A stretch of 64,000 bases of DNA from the NCBI RefSeq assembly GCF_008124765.1, contig NZ_VNHS01000009.1, positions 310,001 through 374,000 on the forward strand, read 5' to 3'. The DNA is from Paenibacillus methanolicus (GTDB lineage Bacteria > Bacillota > Bacilli > Paenibacillales > Paenibacillaceae). Each line of letters starts with the position of its first letter. Position 1 is the first letter of the stretch. The position numbers and the translations under genes were made by a program. Below, one piece after another: positions 16,294 to 25,507 of this stretch. The notes under the pieces were generated by a model, which had not been told where the DNA came from, did no database searches, and was given only the letters and a program-made list of their open reading frames with translations.

Positions 16294-16689
16294 ATGTACA
16301 GCGTAAAATCGCCTGGAGGCTCGCTATATCCCTATTATTATAAAGGCGGGGAGATCCACTGCCTGAAATACGGGAGCTTTTATCGAAACAAGGATTCCTT
16401 GGTCGCGCTCATGAAAGAGGAAGAAGATTTTATTCTCGGTAAAAAGCGACGCATGCGCATTTGGGTGGATTTCTATAAAACCAATGTGACCAACGAGGTC
16501 ATCGCGGAGTTTGTGGAGAGCATCTGCCGGATCGCGCCATCCATAAGCAAGTTATCGATCGTAGGATGTCCGGCCTTCACAACGTGGAAAATACGCAGCC
16601 GGTTAAGAAAAGTCCGAAAGTCGCTCCCGCTCAAGTTCTTCGTCGACCCGGAAGATGCGAAAACTTGGCTTGTATCGGAAAGCATGTAG
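16294..16689 (+). CDS. Hypothetical protein
   Basis: 131 residues from the ATG at 16294, which has GGGAGG upstream (a longer frame opens at 16243 inside the Nudix stop). The sequence YPYYYKGGEIHCLKYGSFYR, then RMRIWVDFYKTNVTNEVIAE and KFFVDPEDAKTWLVSESM, has an alpha/beta look with a SpoIIAA-like rhythm. No catalytic motif is evident and I do not recognise the family. Confidence 0.55.
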   Translation: MYSVKSPGGSLYPYYYKGGEIHCLKYGSFYRNKDSLVALMKEEEDFILGKKRRMRIWVDFYKTNVTNEVIAEFVESICRIAPSISKLSIVGCPAFTTWKIRSRLRKVRKSLPLKFFVDPEDAKTWLVSESM

Positions 16690-16824
16690 CAACCGTCGGC
16701 CATGGATTCCGGCCAAGCGCGATCGCTTCATGCAGCCCCGCCGGCAGCCAGCCCGCACGATCGTGTACGTTTGGGAGAAGGCGGCATAAACTATACCATC
16801 CAACGCCAAGAGGGGTGCTGCCGG

Positions 16825-17313
16825 ATGGGCTACACGGTGCAATATATACCTCTGCACAAAATCAAGGCCGGGTTGAGCGCCAAAACCACGAAACGCGGCA
16901 AGGAGCTTCATAAAGTCGCGCAGGATTGCATGCAGCTGTTGGTCGTCCGCAAAAGCCGGAAAGACGGCGGTTACGTCATTCTGAGCGGCAATACCCACCT
17001 GGACTATTACAAGCGATTCACGAAGAAGAACGCCGTACCCTGCCTGGTCGACGAGGGCAAGATCGCGACGGCTTGGGCCGCGCTCGTCGACCGTTATCGC
17101 AAACGCCATCGCCCCCAAGATCTGCCCTACGCGAACGCGGATCGGATCGCCGGCAACGGCTTGGCCATCATCCGTTCGTACTTGAAGCAGGATGCCCGGT
17201 TCAAGAAGCTGTCCCGGCGCGAGCAGCTACGGGTGCTTCGGCTGGGTTGGCAATATAAGAAGACGACGATCCGCGCCATGAAAGCGAAGGTAGATGAGCT
17301 GATGAAGAGATAA
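16825..17313 (+). CDS. ParB-like domain protein of unknown function
   Basis: 162 residues from the ATG at 16825 behind AGAGGGG. Residues 5-65 (YIPLHKIKAGLSAKT, LLVVRKSRKDGGYVILSGNT, HLDYYKRFTKKNAVPCLVDE) have the strand order of the ParB/sulfiredoxin-like N-terminal fold, although the usual GERR motif is replaced by SGNTHL. The rest is basic and helical. It could be a DNA-associated protein or an enzyme; neither is proven. A terminator follows. Confidence 0.55.
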   Translation: MGYTVQYIPLHKIKAGLSAKTTKRGKELHKVAQDCMQLLVVRKSRKDGGYVILSGNTHLDYYKRFTKKNAVPCLVDEGKIATAWAALVDRYRKRHRPQDLPYANADRIAGNGLAIIRSYLKQDARFKKLSRREQLRVLRLGWQYKKTTIRAMKAKVDELMKR

Positions 17314-17386
17314 ACTTGCTCAGCCGTCTCTAGAGGGTCGATGAACATGTCTTCTACCTTCACCTTCAAATGGCCTCTAATCGCAC

Positions 17387-17428
17387 AAAAAAGGCGTTAC
17401 AGGGACTTGCTCCTGTGACGCCTTTTTC
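17387..17428. terminator. Bidirectional terminator
   Basis: AAAAAGGCGTTACAGG (ending 17403) pairs with CCTGTGACGCCTTTTT with one mismatch. There are A/T runs on both sides, between convergent genes. Confidence 0.9.
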
Positions 17429-17445
17429 AATTGGGAGCACTCCCG

Positions 17446-19119
17446 TTACATAGCCGCGTTCTTCGAGGAGGAGGCGGCAACGGGACTTCGCCGGCGCCAG
17501 ACGAACCAATTGGCCGCGAGCAGGAGGAGCGCGTAGCCCCATGCGCCGAACGGGATGAACGTGATGGCCACATGCGCCAGCGCGAAGGCGACAATCAGCA
17601 GCACCAACCCGAACATGGCGACGCCGCCCCCGCCCGTCGCGCCTTCGAAGGCATGGGAGAACGGCAGCTCCCGGTTGAAGACGTTGAAGCACAAGTAAGC
17701 ATACAGCAGCATCGCCAGCAGCACGGCAACCAAATCCGGCAGAATGCGCAGCCCGAACAGCGCCGCGAAGATCACTGCCAGCGCCGCGAAGACCGGGGCG
17801 AACAACCGAAGCAAGGCGGCCTTCAGGACGCCGGTGACGATGACCTGCCGATGCGAGACCGGCGCCACGCCATAGATCCACGCTCCCTTGTATGTCCCGG
17901 AGAACTTCATCATATAGGCGACGGTCGGAATGAGCATCCCGCTGAAATAGATGGTGATGTAAGAACGGCTGCCGGAGAAATCCTCCCAGGACATATCCGA
18001 GAAAGCCGAATACAGGAAGATGAACGGGAAGATGATCGAGAACCCGACCGAAGGATACGTCTTCAGCTTGAATTCCCGCTCGCCCTTCAACATATTCAGC
18101 GTGAACCGGAAGAAGGTCCGTTCCTCGCTTGTGCGGCAGAGCAGCCGCGCGGCGCGATCCGCGAAGCGGCTCTTGCGGGAGGCGCGCATGGCGCCCTGGT
18201 CCGCCAGCTTCTGCAAGTTACGCTCGAAGACGGGGATCAGCTTGCCGTACAGCAGCATGGCCAGCACGGGGATCAGGACGGCAAGCACCGTCAGAAGCAG
18301 CGTCGGCGCCGATCGATCCCCGTGCAGCAGCAGCTCGAACGGCGCGGCGAACCAGATCGGAGGCACGAAGACATGCCACCATTGGAACAGGAAGTTGACT
18401 TGCAGCTCCATCCACTCGAACGAGCGCGCCACGACCTGATAGCCGACCGCGATGACGAGCGACAGGAGAATCTGGACGTAATTGATCATATCCTTCAGTT
18501 TCTCGCCGTCGAACAAGCGGAGCAGAACAATATACAGCAGCGCCGTCAACACGACGATGAGCATATTGGCGAGGACGACCTCGATCAGGAAGAGCAGCAG
18601 GAACGCTAGTCCGTGCCGGATCGCGCCGGCTAGGAGCGACGGCCCCGCGAGCGCAGCCGTCAGGAAGGATAAGTAGATCAGAATATGAACCGTTCGGGCC
18701 GCATGAATCGTGCGCGGATGGACGGGCTTCGTATGCAGGATGCTCTTATCCCGCAGATCGAGCAGCACGGAGGAGAAGTCCGAGATCATCGACGTCGCGA
18801 TCAGGAACATGAACATGCCGAATACGATCGCCGCTTGAAACATGTAGTTGTCGCCCATGACGACGAACGGGACCAATATAAGACCTAGCAGCGCGTATAA
18901 CCAGAGCGAGCGGATGAAATAATTGACGTCCGGCAGCGGCCCGCCGGTGTCGGCTTCTTTCTTCTTGTTCGAGGTCTGCGCGATCACGGTCGGCACCCGC
19001 CGGCTGTCCATCGTCAGCTTGACCTGCAGCATGCGGCGCATTATCGGGTAGTCCACGCCGAATGCCGCGAACAGGCGCTTCGTCCGATCCAGCAGCTTGA
19101 GCGAGGCGAAATCTCTCAT
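17446..19119 (-). CDS. ABC-2 type exporter permease
   Basis: 557 residues with about twelve hydrophobic segments and long charged loops, encoded 3 nt downstream of the ATPase gene, so one operon. It has the layout of large Firmicute ABC-2 permeases of the EcsB/YthQ-like class (VHPRTIHAARTVHI, GVAPVSHRQVIVTG). It probably forms the membrane part of an exporter; cargo unknown. It is read from the ATG at 19119. No accessory lipoprotein or peptide precursor is visible nearby. Confidence 0.85.
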   Translation of the reverse strand: MRDFASLKLLDRTKRLFAAFGVDYPIMRRMLQVKLTMDSRRVPTVIAQTSNKKKEADTGGPLPDVNYFIRSLWLYALLGLILVPFVVMGDNYMFQAAIVFGMFMFLIATSMISDFSSVLLDLRDKSILHTKPVHPRTIHAARTVHILIYLSFLTAALAGPSLLAGAIRHGLAFLLLFLIEVVLANMLIVVLTALLYIVLLRLFDGEKLKDMINYVQILLSLVIAVGYQVVARSFEWMELQVNFLFQWWHVFVPPIWFAAPFELLLHGDRSAPTLLLTVLAVLIPVLAMLLYGKLIPVFERNLQKLADQGAMRASRKSRFADRAARLLCRTSEERTFFRFTLNMLKGEREFKLKTYPSVGFSIIFPFIFLYSAFSDMSWEDFSGSRSYITIYFSGMLIPTVAYMMKFSGTYKGAWIYGVAPVSHRQVIVTGVLKAALLRLFAPVFAALAVIFAALFGLRILPDLVAVLLAMLLYAYLCFNVFNRELPFSHAFEGATGGGGVAMFGLVLLIVAFALAHVAITFIPFGAWGYALLLLAANWFVWRRRSPVAASSSKNAAM

Positions 19120-19122
19120 CGG

Positions 19123-19911
19123 TCACCCCTCCCGCACGATGGACACGAACTGCTCGGCCAGCTGCTTGTAAGCGTGAAATCCGGTCAGCTGGTTGAAAAT
19201 TTGCTCCAGCGACCCTTCCTGGCTCTGCGCCTTCAGCTCTTCGAAGGAACCGTCCGCAACGATGCGCCCGCCGTCGATCAGAATGATGCGGCTGCTGATT
19301 TTCTCGACGACCTCCATAATATGCGAAGAGTAGAAAATCGTCTTGCCCTGCGCGGCCAGCTGGGTCATGATCTCCTTGACGACCATGACGCTGTTCGCGT
19401 CCAGACCGCTCAGCGGCTCATCGAGGAAGAGGACGTCCGGGTTATGCAGCAGGCTCGCGATGAGCATCACCTTCTGGCGCATGCCCTTCGAGAACGAATT
19501 GATTCGGGCATGGTAGACGGATTCCAGCTCGAACATCGCCATCAGACGGAGCGCCTTGGAGTCGGCTTCTTCATAGGTTAAGCCGTACAGCTCGCCGACG
19601 AAGGTCAAATATTCGCAGGCGGTCAGGTTATCGAACAACTCCACGACTTCCGGCACGTAGCCGATTCGCCGCTTGTACGCATAGGCTTCTTCGGACAGGT
19701 CCTGACCGAACAGCTTCACCTCCCCGGTGTAGCCTCTCACGAGGCCGAGCATGATTTTGACGGTCGTGCTCTTGCCGGCGCCGTTCGGTCCGATATAGCC
19801 GATAATTTGACCCGGATAAGCTTCCAGATCGATCCCTTGCAGCACATACCTGTCGCCATATCGCATGCGCAGATCGCGCGTGACGATAACAGGCTCGGTC
19901 GCATGGTGCAC
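19123..19911 (-). CDS. ABC transporter ATP-binding protein
   Basis: 262 residues. Walker A GPNGAGKST, ABC signature FSKGMRQKV, Walker B VLFLDEPLSG and the H-loop YSSHIMEVVEK are all present, so it should hydrolyse ATP. It belongs to the ABC-2 exporter ATPase group (EcsA/CcmA-like). It is the first gene of a two-gene operon with the permease gene at 17446-19119. Confidence 0.9.
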   Translation of the reverse strand: MHHATEPVIVTRDLRMRYGDRYVLQGIDLEAYPGQIIGYIGPNGAGKSTTVKIMLGLVRGYTGEVKLFGQDLSEEAYAYKRRIGYVPEVVELFDNLTACEYLTFVGELYGLTYEEADSKALRLMAMFELESVYHARINSFSKGMRQKVMLIASLLHNPDVLFLDEPLSGLDANSVMVVKEIMTQLAAQGKTIFYSSHIMEVVEKISSRIILIDGGRIVADGSFEELKAQSQEGSLEQIFNQLTGFHAYKQLAEQFVSIVREG

Positions 19912-19996
19912 GATGGTTCCTCCCTTCAGAAAGTAGGCTTCTATATTTTACCATGGGCAACCGCGTAATGGAGGCGACGACCAGACGAATGACATG

Positions 19997-20026
19997 AAAA
20001 AAGGAGAGCCAATGGCTCCCCTCTCC
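19997..20026 (-). terminator. Terminator of the heterodimeric ABC exporter operon
   Basis: On the minus strand GGGGAGCC and GGCTCTCC pair around ATT and are followed by TTTTTT. Confidence 0.75.
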
Positions 20027-20027
20027 C

Positions 20028-21806
20028 TTACACCGCGTGCATCTTCTGCGCGGAGTATAGCTTATGATACCGGCCTTGCAGCGCCATCAGCTCGTCGTGC
20101 GAACCGCATTCGGCGACGCCTTTGTCGGCGACGTACATGATCTTGTCGCAGTTCTTTACCGTGGACAGGCGGTGGGCGATGATGAACGACGTTCGTCCTT
20201 TGAGCAGTTCGTTCAACCCCCGCTGCAGCAGCCGCTCGGTCTGCGCGTCGATGGACGAGGTCGCTTCGTCCAGGATGAGGATGCGCGGGTCGGCGAGCAG
20301 CGTCCGGGCGAAGGAGATGAGCTGCCGCTGGCCTTGGGACAGCTTGGAGCCGCGCTCGTTAACCTCCGTCATGTAGCCGTGCTCGAATTCGCGGATGAAC
20401 TCGTCGGCGCACACCGTCTTGGCGGCGGCGATAATCTCCTCCTCGGTGGCATCCAGCCGGCCGTAGCGGATATTGTCCATAATCGTGCCGGAGAAGATGA
20501 AGCTGTCCTGCAGCATGATGCCCATCTGGCTGCGCAGCGACTTCAGCTGCACCTGGGCGATGTCGTGACCGTCGATCCGGATTTGGCCGCCCGTAATGTT
20601 ATAGAAGCGGGAGATCAGGTTGACGACCGTCGTCTTGCCGGCGCCCGTCGGTCCGACGAGCGCGATGCTCTCGCCCGCCTTTACCTGGAAGGACAGGTGC
20701 TCGAGAATGTTGTGCCCCGGGTCGTAGGCGAAGGTCACGTCGTCGAACGTCACCTGGCCTTGGATCGGCGGCAGCGCCTTCGCGCCCGGCACGTCGCTGA
20801 CGGTGACCGGCTCGTCGAGCGTCTCGAAGATCCGCTCCAGATAGGCGACCGCGTTGATGAAGCTGTTGTACAAGTTCGAGATGTTCAGAATCGGCTGCCA
20901 GAAGCGCGCCGCATAGCTGCTCATCGCGAGGATGACGCCGAAGGTGATCTCCTCCGGCCCGAGCGCCAGCAAGCCGACCAAATAGATCGACGTCGTGACG
21001 ATCGTCGCCAGATTGTCGACCGAGAACGGGATGAGGAAGTTCAAGTACATCGTTCTCATCCACTCCTGGCGGAAGCTGGTCGACAAGCGGGTGAAGAGCC
21101 CTTCGTTATGGTTCTCGCGTGTGAAGATCTGGGTGACGCGAATGCCGCTGATGCTCTCCTGCAGATAGGCGTTCAAGTTGGAGCTCTTGTTCGAGACGGC
21201 CTGCCACGCCCGGCGCTGACGCGTCTTGATGAGCATGATGACGCCCAGGAACACCGGAAGTCCCGCAAGAATGACGAACGACAGCTTGACGTCCACGGCG
21301 AACATGAAGATCGCGATGAAGAGCAGGTTCAAGATCTCCAGAATAAAGTTGATGATCCCGTTGGACAGCACATCCGAGACGGAGTTGACGTAGTTGACGA
21401 CCCGGATGAGAATCTTGCCCTGCGGCCGGTCGTCGTAATACTGGAAGGGCAGCTCCTGCAGATGTTTGAACAGATCGGTCCGGATATCGAAAATGATGTC
21501 CTGGCCGACCCGCGTCATCATGCGCGAGCGGATCGTTGCCAGGATGACGCTGACCATGATCGTGGCGAGCAGCAGAGCGGACCAGCCGATCAGCCCGCCT
21601 TTATCCTTGGCCGGAATCGTGACGTCGACGACATGCTGCATGATCAGCGGCGCCGACAGCGCGATCCCGGCCGACAAGGCGCTCAGGACGAAGGCGATGA
21701 TCATCGGCTTCTGCTGACGTTTGATGTAGACGAGCGCGCGACGGAAATGCTTGATATTAAACGGACTCTCGAGATTCTCGTCGATATCGAATTTATTCCT
21801 GGCCAC
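20028..21806 (-). CDS. ABC exporter half-transporter, catalytic subunit (BmrD/YheH-like)
   Basis: 592 residues: six membrane helices (about 35-320) and a C-terminal ATPase. Walker A GPTGAGKTTVVNL, signature LSQGQRQLISFART, Walker B ILILDEATSSID with the catalytic Glu, and H-loop IIAHRLST are intact. It overlaps the partner gene by 14 nt, which implies translational coupling. Known relatives form heterodimeric multidrug exporters. Here the consensus ATP site uses this subunit's Walker motifs and the partner's LSGGQ. Confidence 0.9.
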   Translation of the reverse strand: MARNKFDIDENLESPFNIKHFRRALVYIKRQQKPMIIAFVLSALSAGIALSAPLIMQHVVDVTIPAKDKGGLIGWSALLLATIMVSVILATIRSRMMTRVGQDIIFDIRTDLFKHLQELPFQYYDDRPQGKILIRVVNYVNSVSDVLSNGIINFILEILNLLFIAIFMFAVDVKLSFVILAGLPVFLGVIMLIKTRQRRAWQAVSNKSSNLNAYLQESISGIRVTQIFTRENHNEGLFTRLSTSFRQEWMRTMYLNFLIPFSVDNLATIVTTSIYLVGLLALGPEEITFGVILAMSSYAARFWQPILNISNLYNSFINAVAYLERIFETLDEPVTVSDVPGAKALPPIQGQVTFDDVTFAYDPGHNILEHLSFQVKAGESIALVGPTGAGKTTVVNLISRFYNITGGQIRIDGHDIAQVQLKSLRSQMGIMLQDSFIFSGTIMDNIRYGRLDATEEEIIAAAKTVCADEFIREFEHGYMTEVNERGSKLSQGQRQLISFARTLLADPRILILDEATSSIDAQTERLLQRGLNELLKGRTSFIIAHRLSTVKNCDKIMYVADKGVAECGSHDELMALQGRYHKLYSAQKMHAV

Positions 21807-23607
21807 TGACTTTCGCCTCCCTTCCGATGCCTTCGTTCTGCAGCATGAATACGTCGTAATAGTAGCCGCGCTTCTTCAGCAGCTCGGCATGCGTGCCTTC
21901 CTCCACGATCTTGCCGCCATCGAGAATGAGGATGCGGTCGGCTTCGGCCGTCGTGGACACGCGCTGGGCGATGATGATTTTGGTACAGGGGAACTCAAGC
22001 TCCCGCAAGCTCTTCTGAATATGCTCCTCCGTCTCGAGATCGACGGCGGAAGTCGTGTCGTCGAGAATGAGGATCGGCGGCTGCACGGCGAGCGCCCGGG
22101 CGAGCGCAATCCGCTGCTTCTGCCCGCCGGAGAGGCCGACGCCGCGTTCGCCGACGATGGTGTCGTAACCTTCCGGCATCTTCTCGATGAAGTTGTGGGC
22201 GGCGGCCAGCCGGGCGAACTCGACGACGTCTTCTTCCGGCATGTCGGGATCGCCGTAGGCGATATTGCCGTCGATCGTATCCGAGAACAGCAGGACGTCC
22301 TGGGTCGCCACGCCGATATTGCCGCGCAGCTCATTCAGCGCAAGCTTGCGGACGTCGGTGCCGTCCACGAGGACGCAGCCCTTCGTGACGTCGTAGAAGC
22401 GCGGAATGAGATTAATCAGCGTCGTCTTGCCGGAGCCGGTCGCGCCCATGATGGCGATCGTCTCGCCGGGCTCCACTATGAAGCTGACGTTGTCGAGGAC
22501 GGTAGCGCTGTCATATTTGAAGCTGACGTTCTCGAACTGGATGCGGCCTTGGTAGCGGCGTTTGGCGCGATCGCCGTGCGCGTTGACGATGTCCGGTTCC
22601 GCGTAGTACACATCCATGATTTTGGTCAAGCTGGCGAAGAAGCGCTGAATATCGTTAATGATGATGCCAATGCTGCGCATCGGGTTGGATAGTCCCCAGA
22701 TGAGCGCGGTGAACGCGGCGAATTCCCCGAAGGTGAGGCGTCCGTCCATAACGTAGAGACCTCCGGCCACCATCAGGATGACGGTGAAGCCCTGCGAGAA
22801 AATCTCGAGGTACGGGAAGTAGTCCAGCCAGACCAAGGCGGCCGCCTTATTGGCTTTGGAGTAGTTCACGCTCTTGTCCGTAAACTTCTCGATCTCGTAC
22901 TCCTCGCGCGCGAACGCTTTCACGACGCGATTGCCGGCGATGTTCTCCTGCGTGATCGTATTGAGCTGCGACAGCCGCTCGCGCAGATCGACGTACATCG
23001 GGCGCACGCGTCTGGCGAAGATGAACGCCACGAGGAAGATCGGCGGCGACAAGATGAGCAGCCACAGCGTCAGCTCGACGTCGATGTAGAAGAAGTAGAC
23101 GACGGCCGCCAAGAAGACGGTGAGCGATTCGATGATCGTCTTGATGATCCACGACAAGGTGTGCCGCACCATATCGAGGTCGCCTGTCATCTTGGTCATG
23201 AGGTCGCCGGTGCGGTTGCGGTCGTAATACCGCATGTCCTGGCCCTGAATCTTGTTGTACAGGAAGATCCGCACCCGGTAGAGCATGTTCTGCGAGGCGC
23301 GTTCGTACAACATCGTCGTGAAATACGCCAGGCCCGTGCGAAGCAGCGAGAAGCCGATCATCCCGAGGCCCAGGGCGATCAAGAGCCCTCGTCCGTCCGC
23401 CAAATTCCGAGCCGCATCCGGTCCCGCGATGAACTCGTCGACGATGCGCTGGCTGAGATACGGGTTGATAATGGTGAGCGAGCAGCCCGCCACCGAGAGG
23501 CAGAGCGCGAAAATATATCGAACCCGGTCTCCCTTCAAGTTGTGCCAAAGCCACTTGAATTGAAACATGCGATCACCAGTTTCCATTGTAGTGTGGTAGT
23601 GCTTCAT
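21793..23607 (-). CDS. ABC exporter half-transporter, degenerate-site subunit (BmrC/YheI-like)
   Basis: 604 residues with an exporter-type membrane domain followed by an ATPase. Walker A GATGSGKTTLINL and signature LSGGQKQRIALARA are canonical. The Walker B end reads ILILDDTTSAVD, with Asp in place of the catalytic Glu, and the H-loop reads IIIAQRVST, with Gln in place of His. These are the known marks of the degenerate half of heterodimeric exporters such as BmrCD and TM287/288. Membrane located; substrates are probably hydrophobic drugs or lipids, by analogy only. Confidence 0.9.
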   Translation of the reverse strand: MKHYHTTMETGDRMFQFKWLWHNLKGDRVRYIFALCLSVAGCSLTIINPYLSQRIVDEFIAGPDAARNLADGRGLLIALGLGMIGFSLLRTGLAYFTTMLYERASQNMLYRVRIFLYNKIQGQDMRYYDRNRTGDLMTKMTGDLDMVRHTLSWIIKTIIESLTVFLAAVVYFFYIDVELTLWLLILSPPIFLVAFIFARRVRPMYVDLRERLSQLNTITQENIAGNRVVKAFAREEYEIEKFTDKSVNYSKANKAAALVWLDYFPYLEIFSQGFTVILMVAGGLYVMDGRLTFGEFAAFTALIWGLSNPMRSIGIIINDIQRFFASLTKIMDVYYAEPDIVNAHGDRAKRRYQGRIQFENVSFKYDSATVLDNVSFIVEPGETIAIMGATGSGKTTLINLIPRFYDVTKGCVLVDGTDVRKLALNELRGNIGVATQDVLLFSDTIDGNIAYGDPDMPEEDVVEFARLAAAHNFIEKMPEGYDTIVGERGVGLSGGQKQRIALARALAVQPPILILDDTTSAVDLETEEHIQKSLRELEFPCTKIIIAQRVSTTAEADRILILDGGKIVEEGTHAELLKKRGYYYDVFMLQNEGIGREAKVSGQE

Positions 23608-23840
23608 GGCAATAAAGGCAATAAAGAAACAATGGAATTATATCACATGTAGAAGAGGGCGCTAGCGGTTTTCTGCGTCGGCGGTCCTATTTTCGTCATT
23701 GGTTACTTTTCTGCAAATTTTAAAAAAGTCCGGCTGGACCGGCGGGATACAATCGGGCGGAGAATACGGCCGAACAATTTGTTATAATTCAGATACATAT
23801 GTAACAACATTAATTGGCTCAGGTCCGAGGGAGGTTGGAC

Positions 23841-24413
23841 ATGATATCGAATCCGGATGAGAAGAAGACGCACACCTATCAAGACTGGTTATCCTGGGAC
23901 GGCGCATGGGAATTAATTAACGGCAAAGCCTACAAAATGTCGCCCGCACCGAATACGCTGCATCAGTTCGTGGTCGGCGAGCTGCATTTTGCCTTGCGAA
24001 CGTACTTTCAGAATCAAGGTAGCTACGTGTTTGTGGCGCCGTTCGACGTGTTCTTCAGCGAGAGCGATCAATACGATCGGCCTGATCATGTCATACAGCC
24101 AGACCTCTCCGTCGTCTGCGCCAAAAATCAGATAGCCCAAAACGGCTGCCACGGAGCTCCGACGATGATTATCGAGGTACTGTCGCCTTCTACCGCGTTA
24201 AAAGATTTCAACGAAAAGTTCAACCTCTATCAACGGTATGGCGTTCAAGAATATTGGATCGTCGATCCCGGAAACCGCACGATCCATGTATATGGCCTGC
24301 AGGACGGCTTGTATCAGGTGAGGGAGTTATCTACGGAACAGGAGACCGTGCATTCCTACGTGTTCAAGGACTTTCAAATATCCAGAAGCAAGCTGTTCAG
24401 CCTGGACGCTTAA
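23841..24413 (+). CDS. Uma2 family (DUF820) endonuclease-like protein
   Basis: 190 residues from the ATG at 23841 behind GAGGGAGG. It has the restriction-endonuclease-like Uma2 fold: WELINGKAYKMSPAP, VIQPDLSVVC with the active Asp, then IIEVLSPSTALKDFNEKFNL with Glu and Lys, and YGVQEYWIVDP. All PD-(D/E)xK-like positions appear intact. The biological role of this family is not settled, though it is abundant in cyanobacteria and Firmicutes. A TATAAT box lies at 23782-23787 and a terminator follows. Confidence 0.9.
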   Translation: MISNPDEKKTHTYQDWLSWDGAWELINGKAYKMSPAPNTLHQFVVGELHFALRTYFQNQGSYVFVAPFDVFFSESDQYDRPDHVIQPDLSVVCAKNQIAQNGCHGAPTMIIEVLSPSTALKDFNEKFNLYQRYGVQEYWIVDPGNRTIHVYGLQDGLYQVRELSTEQETVHSYVFKDFQISRSKLFSLDA

Positions 24414-24423
24414 TATTATGATG

Positions 24424-24451
24424 ACCGATTCCGGCAGAGATCGGTTTTTTT
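24424..24451 (+). terminator. Terminator after Uma2 gene
   Basis: ACCGAT and ATCGGT form a short stem followed by a run of T. Confidence 0.7.
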
Positions 24452-24576
24452 GACGTTGTCTGGGAACGAACGGGGAGGGCTAAAGGGGCGATGAATGTTG
24501 AGGAATATATTAACAATTGCGGATAATATGAGAATAGAGTAAGGACGCTTCATAAGACGATGAAAGCGGTGAAGGA

Positions 24577-25260
24577 ATGTCGGATAATTGGGATACCTAT
24601 TTTACGTACCTTGAGGATAAGCCAGCCTCATTTTTACTAGATCTCGAGCCTTGGAGCGATGGCGCGAATGAAGAGTTAGATCGCTTGTACCGGCTCCGCG
24701 TCATCTTGAAAGAACCGACCGACAACGGATTGACGAATCAGGACGAAGCCTCCCTTCTGAACGGCATCGAAGATTCGATACACGACTCTTTAGATGAGGG
24801 TTATTTGTTTGTCGGGCGGTTGACCACCAACGGCAGGAGAGACTTCTTCTACTACGCGAATGCCGAGGATGGCAGCGAAATAGAGCGGCTTGCCGTTCGC
24901 TTTCTAGAAGGTTATCGGTTTGACCTCGAACGCCTAGAGGAGGATAAGCCGCGGAGCTTTTATTATGAATCGATCTATCCGAACAAAGCGAATCGGCACC
25001 GCATGACCAACCGGCATATCGTCGATAAACTGAAGCAACTGGGCGATCAATTGGCGAAGCCAAGAGACGTCAATCATTGGCTCTATTTCAACTCCGCGGC
25101 GTCACGCAACCAATTCAAAGCGCGCGTTCAACAAGACGGATTTCAGATTGTAGATCAAAATGACCGAGAGAATAAGTATGCACTGAAGATTGCCAGAGCG
25201 GAAGTGATGGAACTGCTCGCTATCGGTGACGTCACCGACTATTTGGTTCGGACGACTTAA
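24577..25260 (+). CDS. DUF695/RraB-domain protein, truncated by a stop codon
   Basis: 227 residues. The N-terminal 130 residues fit DUF695 (WDTYFTYLEDKPASFLLDLE, FFYYANAEDGSEIERLA). The C-terminal part fits the RraB domain (RHIVDKLKQLGDQLAKPRDV, HWLYFNSAASRNQF). It ends early: after DVTDYLVRTT comes TAA, but the same frame continues QYAGEYDGWETMVIKQG to 25338. That is the conserved EYDGW ending of RraB domains, so the stop at 25258-25260 removes about 25 residues. RraB inhibits RNase E in E. coli; the role here is unknown. Confidence 0.75.
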   Translation: MSDNWDTYFTYLEDKPASFLLDLEPWSDGANEELDRLYRLRVILKEPTDNGLTNQDEASLLNGIEDSIHDSLDEGYLFVGRLTTNGRRDFFYYANAEDGSEIERLAVRFLEGYRFDLERLEEDKPRSFYYESIYPNKANRHRMTNRHIVDKLKQLGDQLAKPRDVNHWLYFNSAASRNQFKARVQQDGFQIVDQNDRENKYALKIARAEVMELLAIGDVTDYLVRTT

Positions 25261-25471
25261 CAATATGCTGGAGAGTATGACGGCTGGGAGACGATGGTCA
25301 TCAAGCAAGGACGTTTCTTGAAATACAAGAATTTATAAGTTTCACTTTTATTCATTCACCTTGTATTTCTCCGGAACGATACTCGTCTCGCCGCAAAGGA
25401 CGGCGAAAGCCGTTTCGCCTTGAACGGATTGAAGCGGGTGCTGGGACGAGCTTAATCGCAATTTGCCAAAA

Positions 25472-25504
25472 ACCCGCAAGCGAAACCGCTTGCGGGTATC
25501 TTTT
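25472..25504 (-). terminator. Terminator at the 3' end of the phosphonate-type operon
   Basis: A perfect 11-bp stem ACCCGCAAGCG (25472-25482) with CGCTTGCGGGT (25487-25497). On the plus strand it is followed by ATCTTTTT; on the minus strand by TTTTTGG. It can serve both flanking convergent genes. Confidence 0.85.
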
Positions 25505-25507
25505 TAC

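Noticed and set aside
17431-18609. Long open frame on the plus strand, antisense to the ABC-2 permease
   Set aside because: Composition is Arg/Gln/Glu/Asp/His-rich without domains, as expected from the shadow of a GC-rich gene. The minus-strand protein has clear membrane helices and an operon partner.
20064-21809. 581-codon plus-strand frame opposite the ABC exporter subunit
   Set aside because: A shadow frame with low-complexity charged sequence. The minus strand has all ABC motifs.
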